From: Myrica gale
Lineage: Eukaryota; Streptophyta; Magnoliopsida; Fagales; Myricaceae
Direction of reading: 5' to 3'
Assembly: GCA_963930655.1 (NCBI GenBank)
Contig: OZ005613.1
Span: forward strand, 6,394,501-6,458,500
Length of the DNA: 64,000 nucleotides
The stretch's first letter is position 1, and each line of letters starts with the position of its first letter. Under the pieces are notes generated by a model. The model did not search any database. It was not told the DNA's origin and worked only from the letters and a program-made list of their open reading frames with translations. Of the stretch, positions 1 to 11,661 are shown in pieces. The position numbers and the translations under genes were made by a program.

Positions 1-54
1 GAGCAGATCAGACAGATGCAATCTCGTTCGACACCCAAATGTAAATTTTGGTAG
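1..54 (+). pseudogene. 3' end of CACTA Transposase_24-type gene (partial at window edge)
   Basis: The first 18 codons read through to TAG and are the same as the C-terminus of the glutamine-rich coiled-coil tail at 33730-33783 (last residues STPKCKFW). It is therefore the end of the TNPA-like, Transposase_24 (PF03004) type gene of a CACTA element whose body lies left of the window. Only the tail is visible, so whether this copy is intact cannot be judged. Confidence 0.7.
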
Positions 55-844
55 ATTTATGTATTTTTACTATTTTGTCAGTACTTATCAATTATGTATT
101 TTATTTACTTTTAATAACTATTGCATATTTCTTGATATTTTATTATATTATGATCAGTGAATATATTTATATTTACGTTGTTTCTAAAATTTTAATTAAA
201 TAAATTCAAATATATAGAAAACGGTTCGAACGGTGTTTAAATGCCGTTCGCACGGCTCTTTTTCATTGCTAGCGTGCACGCATAACTATACGTCCGCATA
301 CTTTGTTTTAAATTTGTTAGTACGAACGGTGTCTATCGCATCCACAAGGTCTTTAAATAAGAAACTGTGCGCACGATACACTAAGACGTTCGAACATGTT
401 CAACTTATAACGTGTCCGAACTGTATACGTAACAGTTCAAACAGGGTTTTCAAATGACAAAATATTTTCGTTATAAAGAAACAACAGTGCGAAAGTCTTC
501 ACAAATGCGTCCGAACATATTTACATAATCGTTCAGACGTTGATATACAACGGTACAGACGTTTATTCCGTAACTAAATGTATTTCGTCACATTGGACTA
601 ATCGTTCGCATGAGCTGTGCAAACGTATAGGGAGAACGTTCGCACACCTCATGCGAACGGACGAACTGTACTGGGCATGACGATTTTCAATTTTGTCAGT
701 ATGACACCAATTCGTTCGGACGGTTTTATAAACCGTCCGAACGGTTCCGAGCGACAACACGAAAATCGTCACCTAAAACATTGACAGACAGGCTTTAGGT
801 GACAACAGGTTTTGTCACCCAAAACCTTAGCTGACGAAATTTGT

Positions 845-894
845 ACTTTTGGTGACAAATTTTTTTGTCACCCAAAGTATTTTCTCTTGTAGTG
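845..894 (+). repeat. CACTA 3' terminal inverted repeat
   Basis: Contains GGTGACAAATTTTTTTGTCACC (an inverted repeat in its own right, 851-872) followed by CAAAGTATTTTCTCTTGTAGTG. The same segment ends at 34602 in the second copy, where the terminus has degenerated to TCTCTTTTAGTG. Confidence 0.75.
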
Positions 895-1531
895 CTTGTT
901 CATTTATTTCAGATGAACGGACAAGATTTAAAAAATTGTATCTCCTCCGCGCAATACGTTAGAAATTGCAAGGATATGGATCCGATGAGAACATGACAAA
1001 AAGAAAAGTAATCATCCTTTGACGGTTGACCGTTGTCCACTTAGCCTGCATTCTTATAAAACATTTCAAAACATTTCATATAGATTTCTCTGAACAATAA
1101 GGATGAAATCTTCTGGAGGAGACGATAGCGATTGGCTTACGTGGGCCTCAATTATAGATCTTTCAGGGATCACCTATAGCACTGGTGGGATTAACAGAAG
1201 GATTACATCCTTGCAAATTTCACCAACAGATATCTCCACATTTTGTACAATTATCACAAACTGATGTCAGTTTATATTGTCCGTGTTACTTGGCAATTAC
1301 TCCAAACAACTGAAAGGTGCTCAAGTAAAATAAAATAGAATTTTGGAGAAAAGTCATTATGCCTCTTAAATTAAGGGGTCACTGTCGCTTTTGGTGTCCA
1401 AACTACTACGTGTGTCATATTGAGCCTTTGAACTATCACCATTCATTATTTGGCACCCTAAAAAAATTGACAAGTCAAAATAGTACCATATGTACTATAA
1501 ATGAGCAATGTGGCATAGTTTTGAAAGTTGT

Positions 1532-1972
1532 AATTAGATCCCTGAGGTAACTATAAATGCTAACATGTGGAGATTCTACTGAGTTTGAGATTTTGGGAGG
1601 GGAATGTGGGAGGTGGTTTGCGGAGATGGATAAGGAGAAAAACTTGGTTTTTTTTTTTTTGTATTTTGTAAGCTTAGATGATGTGGGAATGGCGTGGTGT
1701 GAGTGGCTAATTGGACCGGTGTTGATGTGGCATTTGTGGGCTGACACGTTTAAATTGGGCACATGACACAATTTGATTGGATTGACATTGCATTAATTTG
1801 ACATGTCAGCATTTAATATTAATGTCGTGGTACAGAGGTCGACGAAAGGGCCTCTTTTTACAAAAATCATTACCTAAGTGAGCTAAATGGCCGGGACCCA
1901 ATTATAACTTTCGAATACCTCAGAGGTCGTGGGTACCATTTCGCCTCAAGTTAAATGGCCGGGACCCAATTA
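1532..1972. mobile_element. Inverted-repeat (MULE/MITE-like) insertion in arm 1
   Basis: Present in arms 1 and 2, missing from arm 3 at the equivalent point. In arm 2 its ends form imperfect inverted repeats that share CTCTGAGGTA/CCCTGAGGTA, GTAATGATTT and AAAAAGAGGTCC words. In arm 1 most of the left repeat is deleted and the right end carries an extra short duplication (GGCCGGGACCCAATTA twice). Family is inferred only from the repeat layout. Confidence 0.4.
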
Positions 1973-2565
1973 AGTTGATGTTGCGATTTTTACATACATC
2001 CCAAGCCCAAACCCAAGTTCAGTCCATAAATACAACCCAAGCCCAAGCCCAAAGCCCAATCTATACATACAGCCCAAGCCGAAGCCGAAGCCGAAGACCA
2101 AAGCCTAGTGATCCAGTCCATACCAAAAGAATAGGAGATGACTAGTGAGCACTATCTCAGCCTCTCACATTTCCCAGACCCTCGAAGCCAGCCACCGCCA
2201 CAGCCTTTCCCTGCCCACCGCCTCTTTTAATCTCCTCTGGTGCGTTTTCCCCTTCTTCTTATTTTTTTGGTAAATTTTGTATCTTCGCAGTCTCCTTTTT
2301 TTCTTCCAGAACCGTAGGGACCCTGCTAAAGAAAGAAGCTCTCCCTTCTCTCTTCCAACTCTATTTTTCTTCGAACTTTTGATCTTACATTAAATTTTCT
2401 ACCTCCTTAAGAAAGCTATTTAGCAAAGTTCTTCAAGAAAAGATCTTGATTTTTAATTTATTTTTTTTTTCTTCTCTTCCCCTCCTCCTCTTTGTTATTA
2501 TTGTTCCTATCTTTCTCTATTTTCGTCTTTTTCTTTTCACTTCTTTCTTTTATTTTTCTTCTTTC

Positions 2566-3838
2566 TTTTTTTGTTGAAACTTCTAATTCTATATATTAAA
2601 AAAAACACACAAACAAAAATTACAATCTAGAAAAACAAAGAAAAGAACCCAAAAGGGGCGTTACAAGTGACATCGGAGGGGCCAACAGTAAAGTGGCTTC
2701 TAAAGAGGACACAAGGTCCACAGAGGTGGCGGACATGAAGCCCGAAGCGAGTGGGCCCGAGGGCCCTAGGAAACACAGAAAACCAGTGAAAGAACTGTCG
2801 CTGAAGGACCGCCAACAGAGTTGGTGAGCCGACTCCAGACGATTGCTAAACATGCAATCCCAGCTGTAATTGCAAACAATAGAAAACCATGTAATTAAAC
2901 CGAAGCAAGCCTTAAACAGAGAGGCTAGCCCAAACGGGCCAAAGCATAACATAAAACAAGCCCTAAACATAGGGGCTGGCCCAAACGAGCGAAAGCATAA
3001 TATAGGCCACGGAAAGGTCCATGGAGATTCTGGGCAGTACAGGATCGGAGGATCTCCAGCTGGTGAGTGCACAGGCAAAGTATGGGAGGGATAAGGATCA
3101 GGACTATAATAGGCTGAGGACTATTCTGGCCAACGTGTTCAACAATAATAGGCTGAGGACTAGTCAAACTTGTCAAAATCACTGATATTAGCCAAAATAA
3201 CCTGAGGATTAGCCTCCAGGTGTACAACCGAGATCCAAGAAGGCGCAAATGGAGGAAGATCAAATCCATCTCTACCAGCCGACTGAGGCAAGACCGAAAT
3301 AGTAGAGGGAAAACGTCCGACGGGAAAACAAGGGAAATCCGATCGGGAAGAGTACCCCATATCTGTGTAATCAGCTCCGTCTCCCAAAGAACCGTACCCG
3401 TCTCAGGCTGGGCATCGTCAACACCACCGAAGAAGCAGCCTGGGCCTACGATAGGGATGCCTAAAAGCTCCGAGGCAACTTTACCATGCGCAACTTCCCC
3501 AAGCTCCGCAATCAAGGCGACTACTAGCCTCTCCATTCCACCGCAAAGATCCAAGCTATTTGTGAAAGCTTGGCCGACTTGCCGAAACAAGGCAAGGGAG
3601 AGAAACCAGCGCGTACGACCAAGAAGTCGAGGTAAGTCGTCTCGGTTAGTCTCCAACGCCGGCCAAACAGACCAGAGAGGAGGAGAGGGGAGAGGGAAGA
3701 GGGAGGAGAAGAAAACTAAGATGGAGGAGGGGGGATGATGGAGCCGGAGCTCCCCCCTCCACCGTAAAGAGTCTGCTGGTATGGAAAAAACATAAAGCGT
3801 TTTTTTTTAAGGAAATATAAAAAATCAATACTGATATG
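2566..3838 (-). mobile_element. LINE-like retroposed insertion, arm 1
   Basis: The insert is bounded by a ~22-bp pyrimidine-rich direct repeat (2544-2565 and 3839-3860, one mismatch), the size expected of target-primed LINE integration, and is absent from arm 3. On the minus strand it begins with a CT/GC-rich leader, continues with open stretches (a 243-codon frame at 3656-2925 and shorter frames) and ends in an A tract (plus-strand T run at 2566-2572). This fits a plant L1-type 5' UTR/ORF1 region with 3' tail, lacking any endonuclease or RT domain. I do not recognise a domain in the frames, so it could also be another retroposed transcript. Confidence 0.45.
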
Positions 3839-4689
3839 TTTCTTTTCTTTTTCTTCTTTCGTTCCCTCATTTCGTCATCTATATCTGTCTTTCTTTTCCC
3901 TCCTTCTCATTCTCTCTTTTTCCTTCTTGTATTTTCCCCTTCTTCTTCTTCCTTTATTTTTCTTTTTCTTTCTCTTATACTTACATAGGACTGGCAGTGA
4001 GGGTGGCTGGGCCTGTTTCTGCCTAAATCAACACTACTACAGAGGTGCATGGGAACCACTTCTCAATCAGTATTTATTTGTGCCTAGAGAGAGAGAGTGC
4101 GATGGGAGTGAAGAAAAGGGTGGAAACTATTTAATTCCCCTCGCGACTACTGATTTTTTTTCTTGTCAACTTCGATATCATTACGGTATACTTACATTTC
4201 TTTTTTCATTTTCTTTTATTTCATACTGTTCTTTCCTTCTTCCCTTATCATCTTAAATCAACCTGTAAAATGCTTTCTCTTATGGCTGACCCTGAAATAC
4301 GTACTTACAAGTCTCTTCTCTTTTACATGTATTGTCATAATATTTTGAAGGTTTTTTACTCTGTATAAACTTGAAGTGAATATCTTAGACAATGTTGGCC
4401 TCGAGTTGTTTTGAGTGCGATTCTGGTGCTTTGTAATGATATCCGTAGGTATAATGTGATGGCCCACGTGTTGACAAAATGTGTGGCAAGTTGGAGTCTT
4501 TTCAATGTTTGTTTTCCTTGTCTTATTCCAAGCATATCGGGGTTCACATAAATTCCTAAGCTTCTTTTTTTTCTGCAAGGCTAAAGAAACTCACATACAA
4601 GTAATTGTTATTCAAAAGGACATCTACATTGAACCCCATTCAAATATTATATTATTTAACATGACCACCTAACTGGCCTCATTTTCTTT

Positions 4690-5870
4690 TTTCCCGTTTC
4701 AGCTTGAGAAAAAGTCCAAAAACTACCTGGTTCCTTTAAAATTAAGGAAAATTGTCAATTTAATTCATAAGTTTATACTAGTTTTTTAGTTCCTTCGAAT
4801 TCAAACTTTAAATCTAAATCACTTATATTTTATACTTTTGACATAAAAGTCCTCTTATCACTTCCGTCCATCAGCTTAACGGAAGCCTAAAACACGTCAA
4901 CAACATGTCCACATCAGCTGCCCAAATGAATCCGCTTGTCATTTTTTTCTCAAACAGCGTCGTCCAGCTATAAACCCAAAGAAAAACAGAATCGCGTCAT
5001 CATCTTTTTTTCTTCTACACAACCCCCACGCGAAGCTATCTTTATTCCAGTGCCTCTGAAGAATTCGTTAGGATCTCTACAGATAGATTAATGTTGTTAC
5101 TGCCTGTCATGTGGAAAATCAAGAAGCTGTTGAACATCGGGTCCAAAAAGCATTTTGAGAATTACAAAGTTTGAGAATTTGCCTGGAAACTTGTAAGAGA
5201 GAAGAAGCAAGAGCTCAACGAGAAGTCCTCGCTGAAGGTTTCACATCCATGCAAGTTGCCCTTATTCCAACTTGAAGTTTATCCTCTTCCCAAAACAACT
5301 AGCCAATTGCGTTTATCCCCCAGCCCCCATAAATAAACATGTAGAGCATGAAGAAAAATTGCACTTACCGAGCATTAGAGAGGAGAAATAGAGAGAGAGA
5401 GAGAGAGAGAAAGAGTAATTGTGAAGAGTTGTTGTTGTTGTTATGTCAATGAGATTTCTCTTTCCAAAGTAGGTCTCGTTTCTATTCTTTTTTATCCCTG
5501 TTTTCCCAACAGTGGAATCATAGGTGTGTTTAGAGATCACAGAGCCAAATTCTGGCGAGAAAGTAGAAAGTTTGGTCAGGTGTTCAAACATCAAAGTGCA
5601 CAAAATCCCTTTTTGAGCCCTCCACCGTTTTGAGCTCGTCGAGACAGTCACAATGATTGTAACACAATTTTACTAATTTATCACTTGAGAAAGTTCCACA
5701 ATTACACCATTTCCACTAGAAAATGAGAAAATTATGCTTTGGACAGTAGCAAGGGGCGAATTGTTAATTTTGACAAAAGCAAGTGCAATTGAGTAATTTT
5801 AAGTTATTTGTTTTCTCTCCTCTCACCATATTTTCATGTCTCCATTTTCATAAATATGATTGAAATATTT
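4690..5870. other. Intergenic, no recognisable gene
   Basis: AT-rich unique-looking sequence between arm 1 and the Athila element. It contains a (GA)n microsatellite at about 5391-5410 and only short frames that match nothing I recognise. The stretch 4790-4930 resembles the outer part of a transposon inverted repeat but I see no partner. Confidence 0.5.
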
Positions 5871-5879
5871 CCTATATTC

Positions 5880-7088
5880 TTCTGTTTTTACGTTTTGCAT
5901 ATGAACAATTGAGATGAAGTGAGCTCATGCAAGTGAGAGGGAGGCTGGAATCAAAGAGTCGCTCTAGCACGTTGTCGAGCGCTGATCGCGCGTGAAATCT
6001 CTGTTTGAAAATCTCCAAAAACTGCTCCAGCGGCACGACCAGCGTTGGTCGCACGATACGGTTCTGTGCAAATTTCTTCAAAGGACGCTCGAGCGAACGT
6101 TGAGCGTCGGTCGAGCGCGATTCGTCTGACGCCATGCTGGAGGGTATTTTGGAAGTCAAAAATAAACCCTAGGGCATTGCTACTGAGTCACGATAAAGAC
6201 CCCCCAAAAAGAAGGTTTTAAAAGATCGTGCAAAGCAAAAGAGGGGTTCGAAAGTCTTACTTTTTGGCTGGTACAAAAAGCTTCTTGGGTGGCTGCTTAG
6301 TCTCCCAAATCTTCTCCGAAGACCACCTTTTCCTTTGTTTTTCTTGCTGCTACCGTAGAGACCAAAAGGATGTTGCTTTTGGCTTAGTTTTCTTTTGAGC
6401 TTTTGTAGTAGTTTTTGTTGTTTTTGTTTCTTTCCTTTAGAGTTGTTTTCATTGTTTTCTTCTGCTGTTGTTTACACCGAATACACTCTTTTCATTTATT
6501 ATTGCACTCTCATTTCAGTTGTAGAACTTGTTGGACCGAATGTCATATTCCAGATTTGAGTTTTGCTTTGGTTGGATGATTAAATGTTATGTTATGTTTT
6601 CATTTCACTTCCTTAATGTTAGAATAGTGTTTGGTTTTGCTTTTGTTAGTTTTATTGAGTATGGGTATGAATGGATTGTGACTAGGTAGAGGTTGGGTAC
6701 AAAGTGTTTGATGAAATGTCTCTTAGAGCAAGTTTAATGCCAAATGATGTTTATTCGACAACTACTTGCGTTCATCTAGTTTTAACTCCATCTCATGCTA
6801 GGTTTATGATTACGTGTTTTTCTTGTTAGCTCTTTATTAAGTTTTTAGCTCTCACATTGATCACAACTCAAAATCTCAAAAATCATGGATGGTATTTAAA
6901 AACCCAACCTTTCCCTTTGTAAATACCATTTTCATTGTAAATAGAACATAGTTGATTTTACTGTAATGGTGGTAGGAATGAAAAATTGAACACATCATTC
7001 CTTCTGGAGATGATCTAGGACTTCCCTAGTAGTACTTGACGACCTCCTATGCTTGGGAGCAATTCACTAATCATTTTTAGTTGAGTCA
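5880..7088 (+). repeat. 5' LTR (remnant) of Athila-type Ty3 element
   Basis: Lies immediately before an Athila-type primer binding site, ends in ...GAGTCA, and has a GC-rich block with repeated TCGAGCG words (about 5960-6120). The left boundary is not fixed because no matching 3' LTR is found downstream in the window; it may lie anywhere from about 5650 to 5900. Confidence 0.45.
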
Positions 7089-7094
7089 AGTTTT

Positions 7095-7112
7095 TGGTGC
7101 CGTTGCCGGGAT
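7095..7112 (+). other. Primer binding site, tRNA-Asp type
   Basis: TGGTGCCGTTGCCGGGAT matches the TGGCGCCGTTGCCGGGGAT site used by Athila/Tat-lineage elements (complementary to the 3' end of tRNA-Asp) with small differences. It lies seven bases after the inferred LTR end. Confidence 0.75.
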
Positions 7113-7250
7113 ACGGTAAGTTCAATTGACATTCTATTGCCATTATTTTTCTTTATTTCCGTTTTGCATTTTTAGTTCATGGTTCTTTAGTGCATACACT
7201 GACACTTCATACACACATACACTTGATTTCACTCTCTTAGGCACTCATGT

Positions 7251-10161
7251 TTGATGAATTGGGCAAGAGATGCTACACATAGACTATATATAGTGAATTC
7301 TGCTGATAGTGTGTATAGTGAATTTTCGGTGGTCATTTCTTCTCAACTTACTGCGAAACAGGAAGCCGATTTATTGCAAGTATTGAGAAAGCATTGGGGA
7401 GCAATAGGCTGGACCATTGCAGACATCAAAGGAATTGACCCTTCGATTTGTACACATAACATTTTTCTGGAGGGAGATGCACGACCAGTTCGTGATGCAC
7501 AGCGGAGATTAAATCCCACCATGAAAGAGGTGGTGAAGAAAGAGGTACTGAAATTATTAGCTGTGGGCATCATTTATCCTATCTCCGACAGCAAGTGGGT
7601 AAGCCCGACACAGGTAGTTCCAAAAAAATCTGGTTTAACTGTTATTGAAAATGCTAGTGGAGAGTTGATCCCTTCTAGGAAGGTAACGGGTTGGAGAATG
7701 TGTATCGACTACCGTAAGTTGAATTTGGTTAGTCGAAAAGATCATTTCCCATTACCTTTCCTGGATCAGACACTCGAAAAAGTAGCTGGTAATACTTTTT
7801 ATTGTTTTCTTGATGGCTTTTATGGATACTATCAAATTGCCATAGCACCAGAGGATCAAGAGAAGACCACCTTCACTTGTCCATTTGGTACTTATGATTT
7901 TCGTAGAATGCCATTTGGTTTATGTAATGCACCTGCTACTTTTCAGCGTTGTATGATGAGCATCTTTTTTGACATGCTAGATGATATGTGTGAAGTTTTT
8001 ATGGATGATTTTTCTGTGTTTGGTAAATCTTTTGATGATTTCTTGAAAAATTTAACTGTTGTCTTGAAAAGATGTGAAGAGAAGAATTTGCTGTTGAATT
8101 GGGAGAAATGTCAGTTTATGGTGAATAGTGGCTTGGTACTTGGTCATCTAGTTTCTGAGCGTGGTATAGAGGTTGACAGAGCCAAGATCGAGCTGATTTC
8201 TCAGTTACCTGTCCCTAGGACAGTGAGGGATATCCGTCCTTTTCTTGGCCATGCTGGCTTTTATAGGCGTTTCATTCAAGGATTTAGTAGTATTTCTAAA
8301 CCGTTGTGTACTTTATTGCAAAATGATACTACTTTCGTGTGGACTGATGAGTGCCAACATGCCTTTGAGACCTTGAAGAAACACTTGACAGTTGCACCTA
8401 TTATGCAACCACCTCGCTGGGACTTGCCTTTTGAAATTATGACCGATGCTAGTGATTTCGCTCTTGGTGCCGTTCTCGGCCAACGAGTGGATAACAAGCC
8501 TACTGTCATTTATTATGCAAGTCGCACTTTAAATGATGCTCAGAGAAACTATACCACTACCGAGAAAGAGTTGTTAGTTGTAGTGTTCGCTTTAGATAAA
8601 TTTCGTTCTTATATTATTGGGTCGCCTGTTATTATCTTTACTGACCACTTTGCTTTGATGTATTTGTTGGCCAAGAAGGACACTAAGCCTAGATTGATCT
8701 GATGGATTCTTCTTATTCAAGAGTTTAACATTACCATTCGAGATAAAAAGGGAGTTGAAAATGTTGTAGCTGATCATCTTTCTCGCTTGCAGCTATCTGA
8801 TGTATCTTCATCTCTTCCTCCCTTAAATGTTGATTTTCCTGATGAGCATCTTTTTGCAGTGTCACGCGCTCCTTGGTTTGCGGATATCGTAAATTACCTT
8901 GTCACTGACCAGATGCCAGAGCATTGGGCAGTTCAGGACAAGCGTAAGTTTCTCGCAGAGGTACGACACTATTATTTCGACAACCCTTATTTGTTTAAAT
9001 ATTGTGCTGATCAATTGGTACGTCGATGTGTGTCTGATGATGAGTTTACTTCTGTGATGCATTTTTGCCATAGTGGAGCGTGTGGAGGCCAATTTGCTGC
9101 AAAGAAATCTGTTTCAAAAATTCTGCAAAGTGGACTCTACTGGCCCACTATGTTTAAAGATGTTGAATCATTTTTCAAGGCCTGTGAGCCTTGTCAAAAA
9201 TTGGAAAAATTACAGCAAGAAATGAAATGCCTCTTTCCCCTATTTTAACTCTTGAAATCTTTGATTGTTGGGGAATTGATTTTATGGGACCTTTCCCTAA
9301 TTCATTTGGAAATTCTTACATTTTAGTTGCTGTAGATTATGTGTCAAAATGGGTAGAAGCCATACCTTGTAGGAAAAATGATCATAAGGTTGTCATTCGT
9401 TTTCTGAAAGAGTTGTTTGCACGTTTTGGCATGCCTAAAGTGATCATTAGGGATGGAGGTTCGTATTTTTGCAATAAACCTTTTGAAAAACTCATGCAAA
9501 AATATGAGGTGACTCACAAGGTCTCTACTCCATATCACCCCCAAACTAATGGTCAAGCTGAGTTGGCCAATAGAGAGATCAAGCTTATACTTGAGAAAAC
9601 GGTCCGTCCTACTCGAAAGGATTGGTCCGAAAAATTGGTTGATGCTCTCTGGGCCTATAGAACTACATTCAAAACTAATTTAGGGATATCCCCTTACAGA
9701 TTAGTTTATGATAAGGCTTGTCATCTATCAGTTGAAATTCAACATTGTGCTTTATGGGCTATAAAACATATTAACTTTTCACTTGATGCTGCCAAAGATT
9801 TAAGAAAGTTGCAGATTTCTGAGCTCGATGAAGCAAGGAGGGAAGCTTATGACAATGCCCGCTTGGCAAAGGAGCGGATGAAGTCACTACAGGACAAGAA
9901 GATTAAAGACAAACAGCTTCTCCCTAATCAACGAGTGCTGCTTTATAACTCCCGACTGTAACTTTTTCCTGGGAAGCTGAAGTCCCGCTGGGGTTGCCCA
10001 TACATCATTAAAGAGGTTAATTCTCATGGTGCGGTAGACATTGTCGATCCAAAAAATGGAAATAGCTTCACAGTCAATGGACAACGTCTCAAGCCATTTA
10101 TGACTCCCTTCGATCCAAATGAAGAAATCTTGCTTGTGCAAGACCCTAGGGGAGTCCTCTG
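7251..10161 (+). pseudogene. pol: Athila-type Ty3 pol (RT-RNase H-integrase), disrupted
   Basis: Codes for the second half of a Ty3/Athila polyprotein: RT (about 7480-8230; MPFGLCNAPATFQR and the catalytic VFMDDFSVFG), RNase H (8330-8790; TDASDFALGAVL), the integrase HHCC finger (about 9050-9200), and the integrase core with DFMGPFP, the second Asp in [10 protein letters not shown] and the Glu in [12 protein letters not shown]. It is broken by an in-frame TGA at 8700-8702 inside RNase H, a frameshift near 9195 between the zinc finger and the core, and a TAA at 9959-9961 near the integrase end; reading resumes to a stop at about 10161. Gag and protease are absent: only about 140 bp separate the primer binding site from RT. 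Not functional. Confidence 0.9.
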
Positions 10162-11150
10162 ACCTTTCCTTTTTGTTGTTTTATTTATTATTTGCATTCT
10201 TTTCCTTTTCTTTTGCACTTGTTGGTTGTGATTTTCTGTTGTCATTCTTTTGGTTTGCTTCTCTGTGTTCCCATCTTTCTTTTGTTTCCCTTTATGCTTT
10301 CACATTGAGGACAATGTTTCATCTAGTTGGGGGGAGAGTTTTGCACGTTTTGCAATCATGCAATATATTCATTTACACTTGTCATTACCATATTGCATTT
10401 TACTGTGATTAGGCTGAATTGATGACTCCTAGTAAGATGGTGATGGTGGTTGAACTTTATTAATGCATGTTGACAACTCTTTCCTTCTCGAGCATTCAAA
10501 TTTGACATTGATGAAACATGAATGATGATGTGAACTCTCTAGTTTCAAACTTTGGAAGTTTTCTGAGCTTGACCTTAGAATTAGCTGTCACAGGATGAAG
10601 GGCAAAACATTCTAAGAAATAGCTATTTCTTTTACCTGATATCTCTCAGTAGTCTTCATCTACATACCAATGAGTAGAATAGAGAGAAGTACACTATAGG
10701 ACAAATGAGCTGTGTCATTCCAAAAAAAAGGCAACTTAAGTTGTTATTGAATCAAGGGCTAGAAACAGTTGCCCAAACTTTGGGGGTTTGGAAATCTCGA
10801 CAACCCTTAAGAACAGAGTTGGCACAAAAACTGCTAGAACCTTCAGCTTTGAAGTAGTTAGGATAAATATTGATCAATCTTAAGGTCAAAACTCTTTTGG
10901 ACAGCCAGTGGAAGAAATGAGGACTAAGAGAGAGTCAAGGTGATAAATCGTAATTTCTCTAGACGTTTTGCCTCAATCCTATTAAGAGGAGATACTAAGT
11001 ATTTGAAAGATGCTGATATTGTTTGAAATTGTGAGAGGTAAAGTCATTGTGATTGAAAATTCTTTGGATTGACTGATTTGCTTGTGAATGAATTGTTGTC
11101 TCAATGCATTATTTTGTTCAATTACTTTTCGCAATTTTTGCTAAGAGACT
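10162..11150. other. Athila 3' noncoding tail, no gene
   Basis: Follows the integrase end and contains GTTGGGGGGAGAG (10325-10337), a polypurine tract-like run embedded in a GAGGACAATGTTTCATCTAG context common downstream of Athila integrase. Beyond it I find no LTR matching 5880-7088, so the 3' LTR has been lost. No coding potential is seen in 10413-11150. Confidence 0.55.
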
Positions 11151-11343
11151 AGCAAAACATGTACCATACTCGCACAAAGCATATCGACATTCGCTATCAT
11201 TGGATACGTGAGGTGATGGATCAACAACTATTGAAACTTGTGAAGATCCACACAGATGAGAACCCTGCTGACATGTTAACCAAGACTGTTACGAGAGAGA
11301 AGCTTGAGTTATGCAGGAACATAGCTCGCATGGATCCCAACTG
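11150..11343 (+). pseudogene. Ty1/copia RNase H C-terminal fragment
   Basis: About 60 codons carry the copia RNase H end signature: RTKHIDIRYHWIRE, then KIHTDENPADMLTK, ending DPN* at 11341-11343. The preceding bases (LAK-like) are out of frame, so it is a scrap truncated at its 5' end. It is immediately followed by caulimovirid-derived DNA. Confidence 0.85.
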
Positions 11344-11380
11344 AAGAGTGTTAGATTGAATTCTTCTGCTACATATATAT

Positions 11381-11661
11381 TGTAGTAAATCCTATAGATC
11401 AAAGCTAAAGGCTGACTTTCTTCTAACATCTCATAACCTGAAGTTTTAATGTTCAAGGTTAAGGCTTTTAGAAGATGTTTGTCACTTAAGCTTAAGGTAA
11501 AATCGGGAAAACAATCAAAATGGATGGGACCATTATGAAGGCTTGACTCGATAATTCCTAAGATACTTGTGTTGTAGTTTCTGAACCTAGCATCACGTAG
11601 ACACAGAAGGACAAAAGCATCAACTCCTCTGCGAGTTAATGGTTTTACTGCAACTTTAACT
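11381..11661 (-). pseudogene. Second copy of caulimovirid movement-gene segment
   Basis: Matches 16029-16311 base for base apart from scattered substitutions, in the same orientation. It directly follows the truncated RT on the minus strand, so the order is movement-coat-protease-RT-movement, as expected from a head-to-tail viral genome concatemer with a deletion covering RNase H and the intergenic region. The left end stops abruptly at 11381 next to the copia scrap. Confidence 0.85.

Larger units (their letters stand above)
1..894 (+). mobile_element. CACTA transposon, 3' part with terminal inverted repeat (arm 1)
   Basis: After the gene end the sequence is AT-rich (55-210) and then carries many short copies, in both orientations, of a CGTTCGGACG/CGTCCGAACG-like word (about 220-760), the subterminal repeats typical of CACTA elements. 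The end at 891-894 reads TCTCTTGTAGTG, the complement of the canonical CACTACAAGAGA terminus. Just inside it is a short stem with the GTGACA/TGTCAC words (780-875). The 5' end is outside the window. The following bases CTT would be one copy of a 3-bp target duplication; its partner is not visible. Confidence 0.8.
895..4660. repeat. Segmental duplication arm 1
   Basis: Runs nearly collinear with 34603-37985 in direct orientation, about 33.7 kb away, and similarity continues leftward through the CACTA terminus to base 1. Past about 4150 arm 2 stops matching, but arm 1 still matches arm 3 (compare 4270-4440 with 20340-20465). The arm holds a region of CCCAAG/GAAGCC hexamer repeats (about 2000-2105), long pyrimidine tracts, a small inverted-repeat insertion and a LINE-like insertion. 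Relative to arm 2 it has an ~80-bp deletion near 4150. No intact gene is seen in it. Confidence 0.75.

Noticed and set aside
7343-9556. Minus-strand frames across the Athila pol
   Set aside because: Shadows of the plus-strand pol coding sequence.
10325-10337. GGGGGGAGAG as proof of a 3' LTR start for the Athila element
   Set aside because: No sequence after it matches the presumed 5' LTR; such purine runs also occur internally downstream of Athila integrase.
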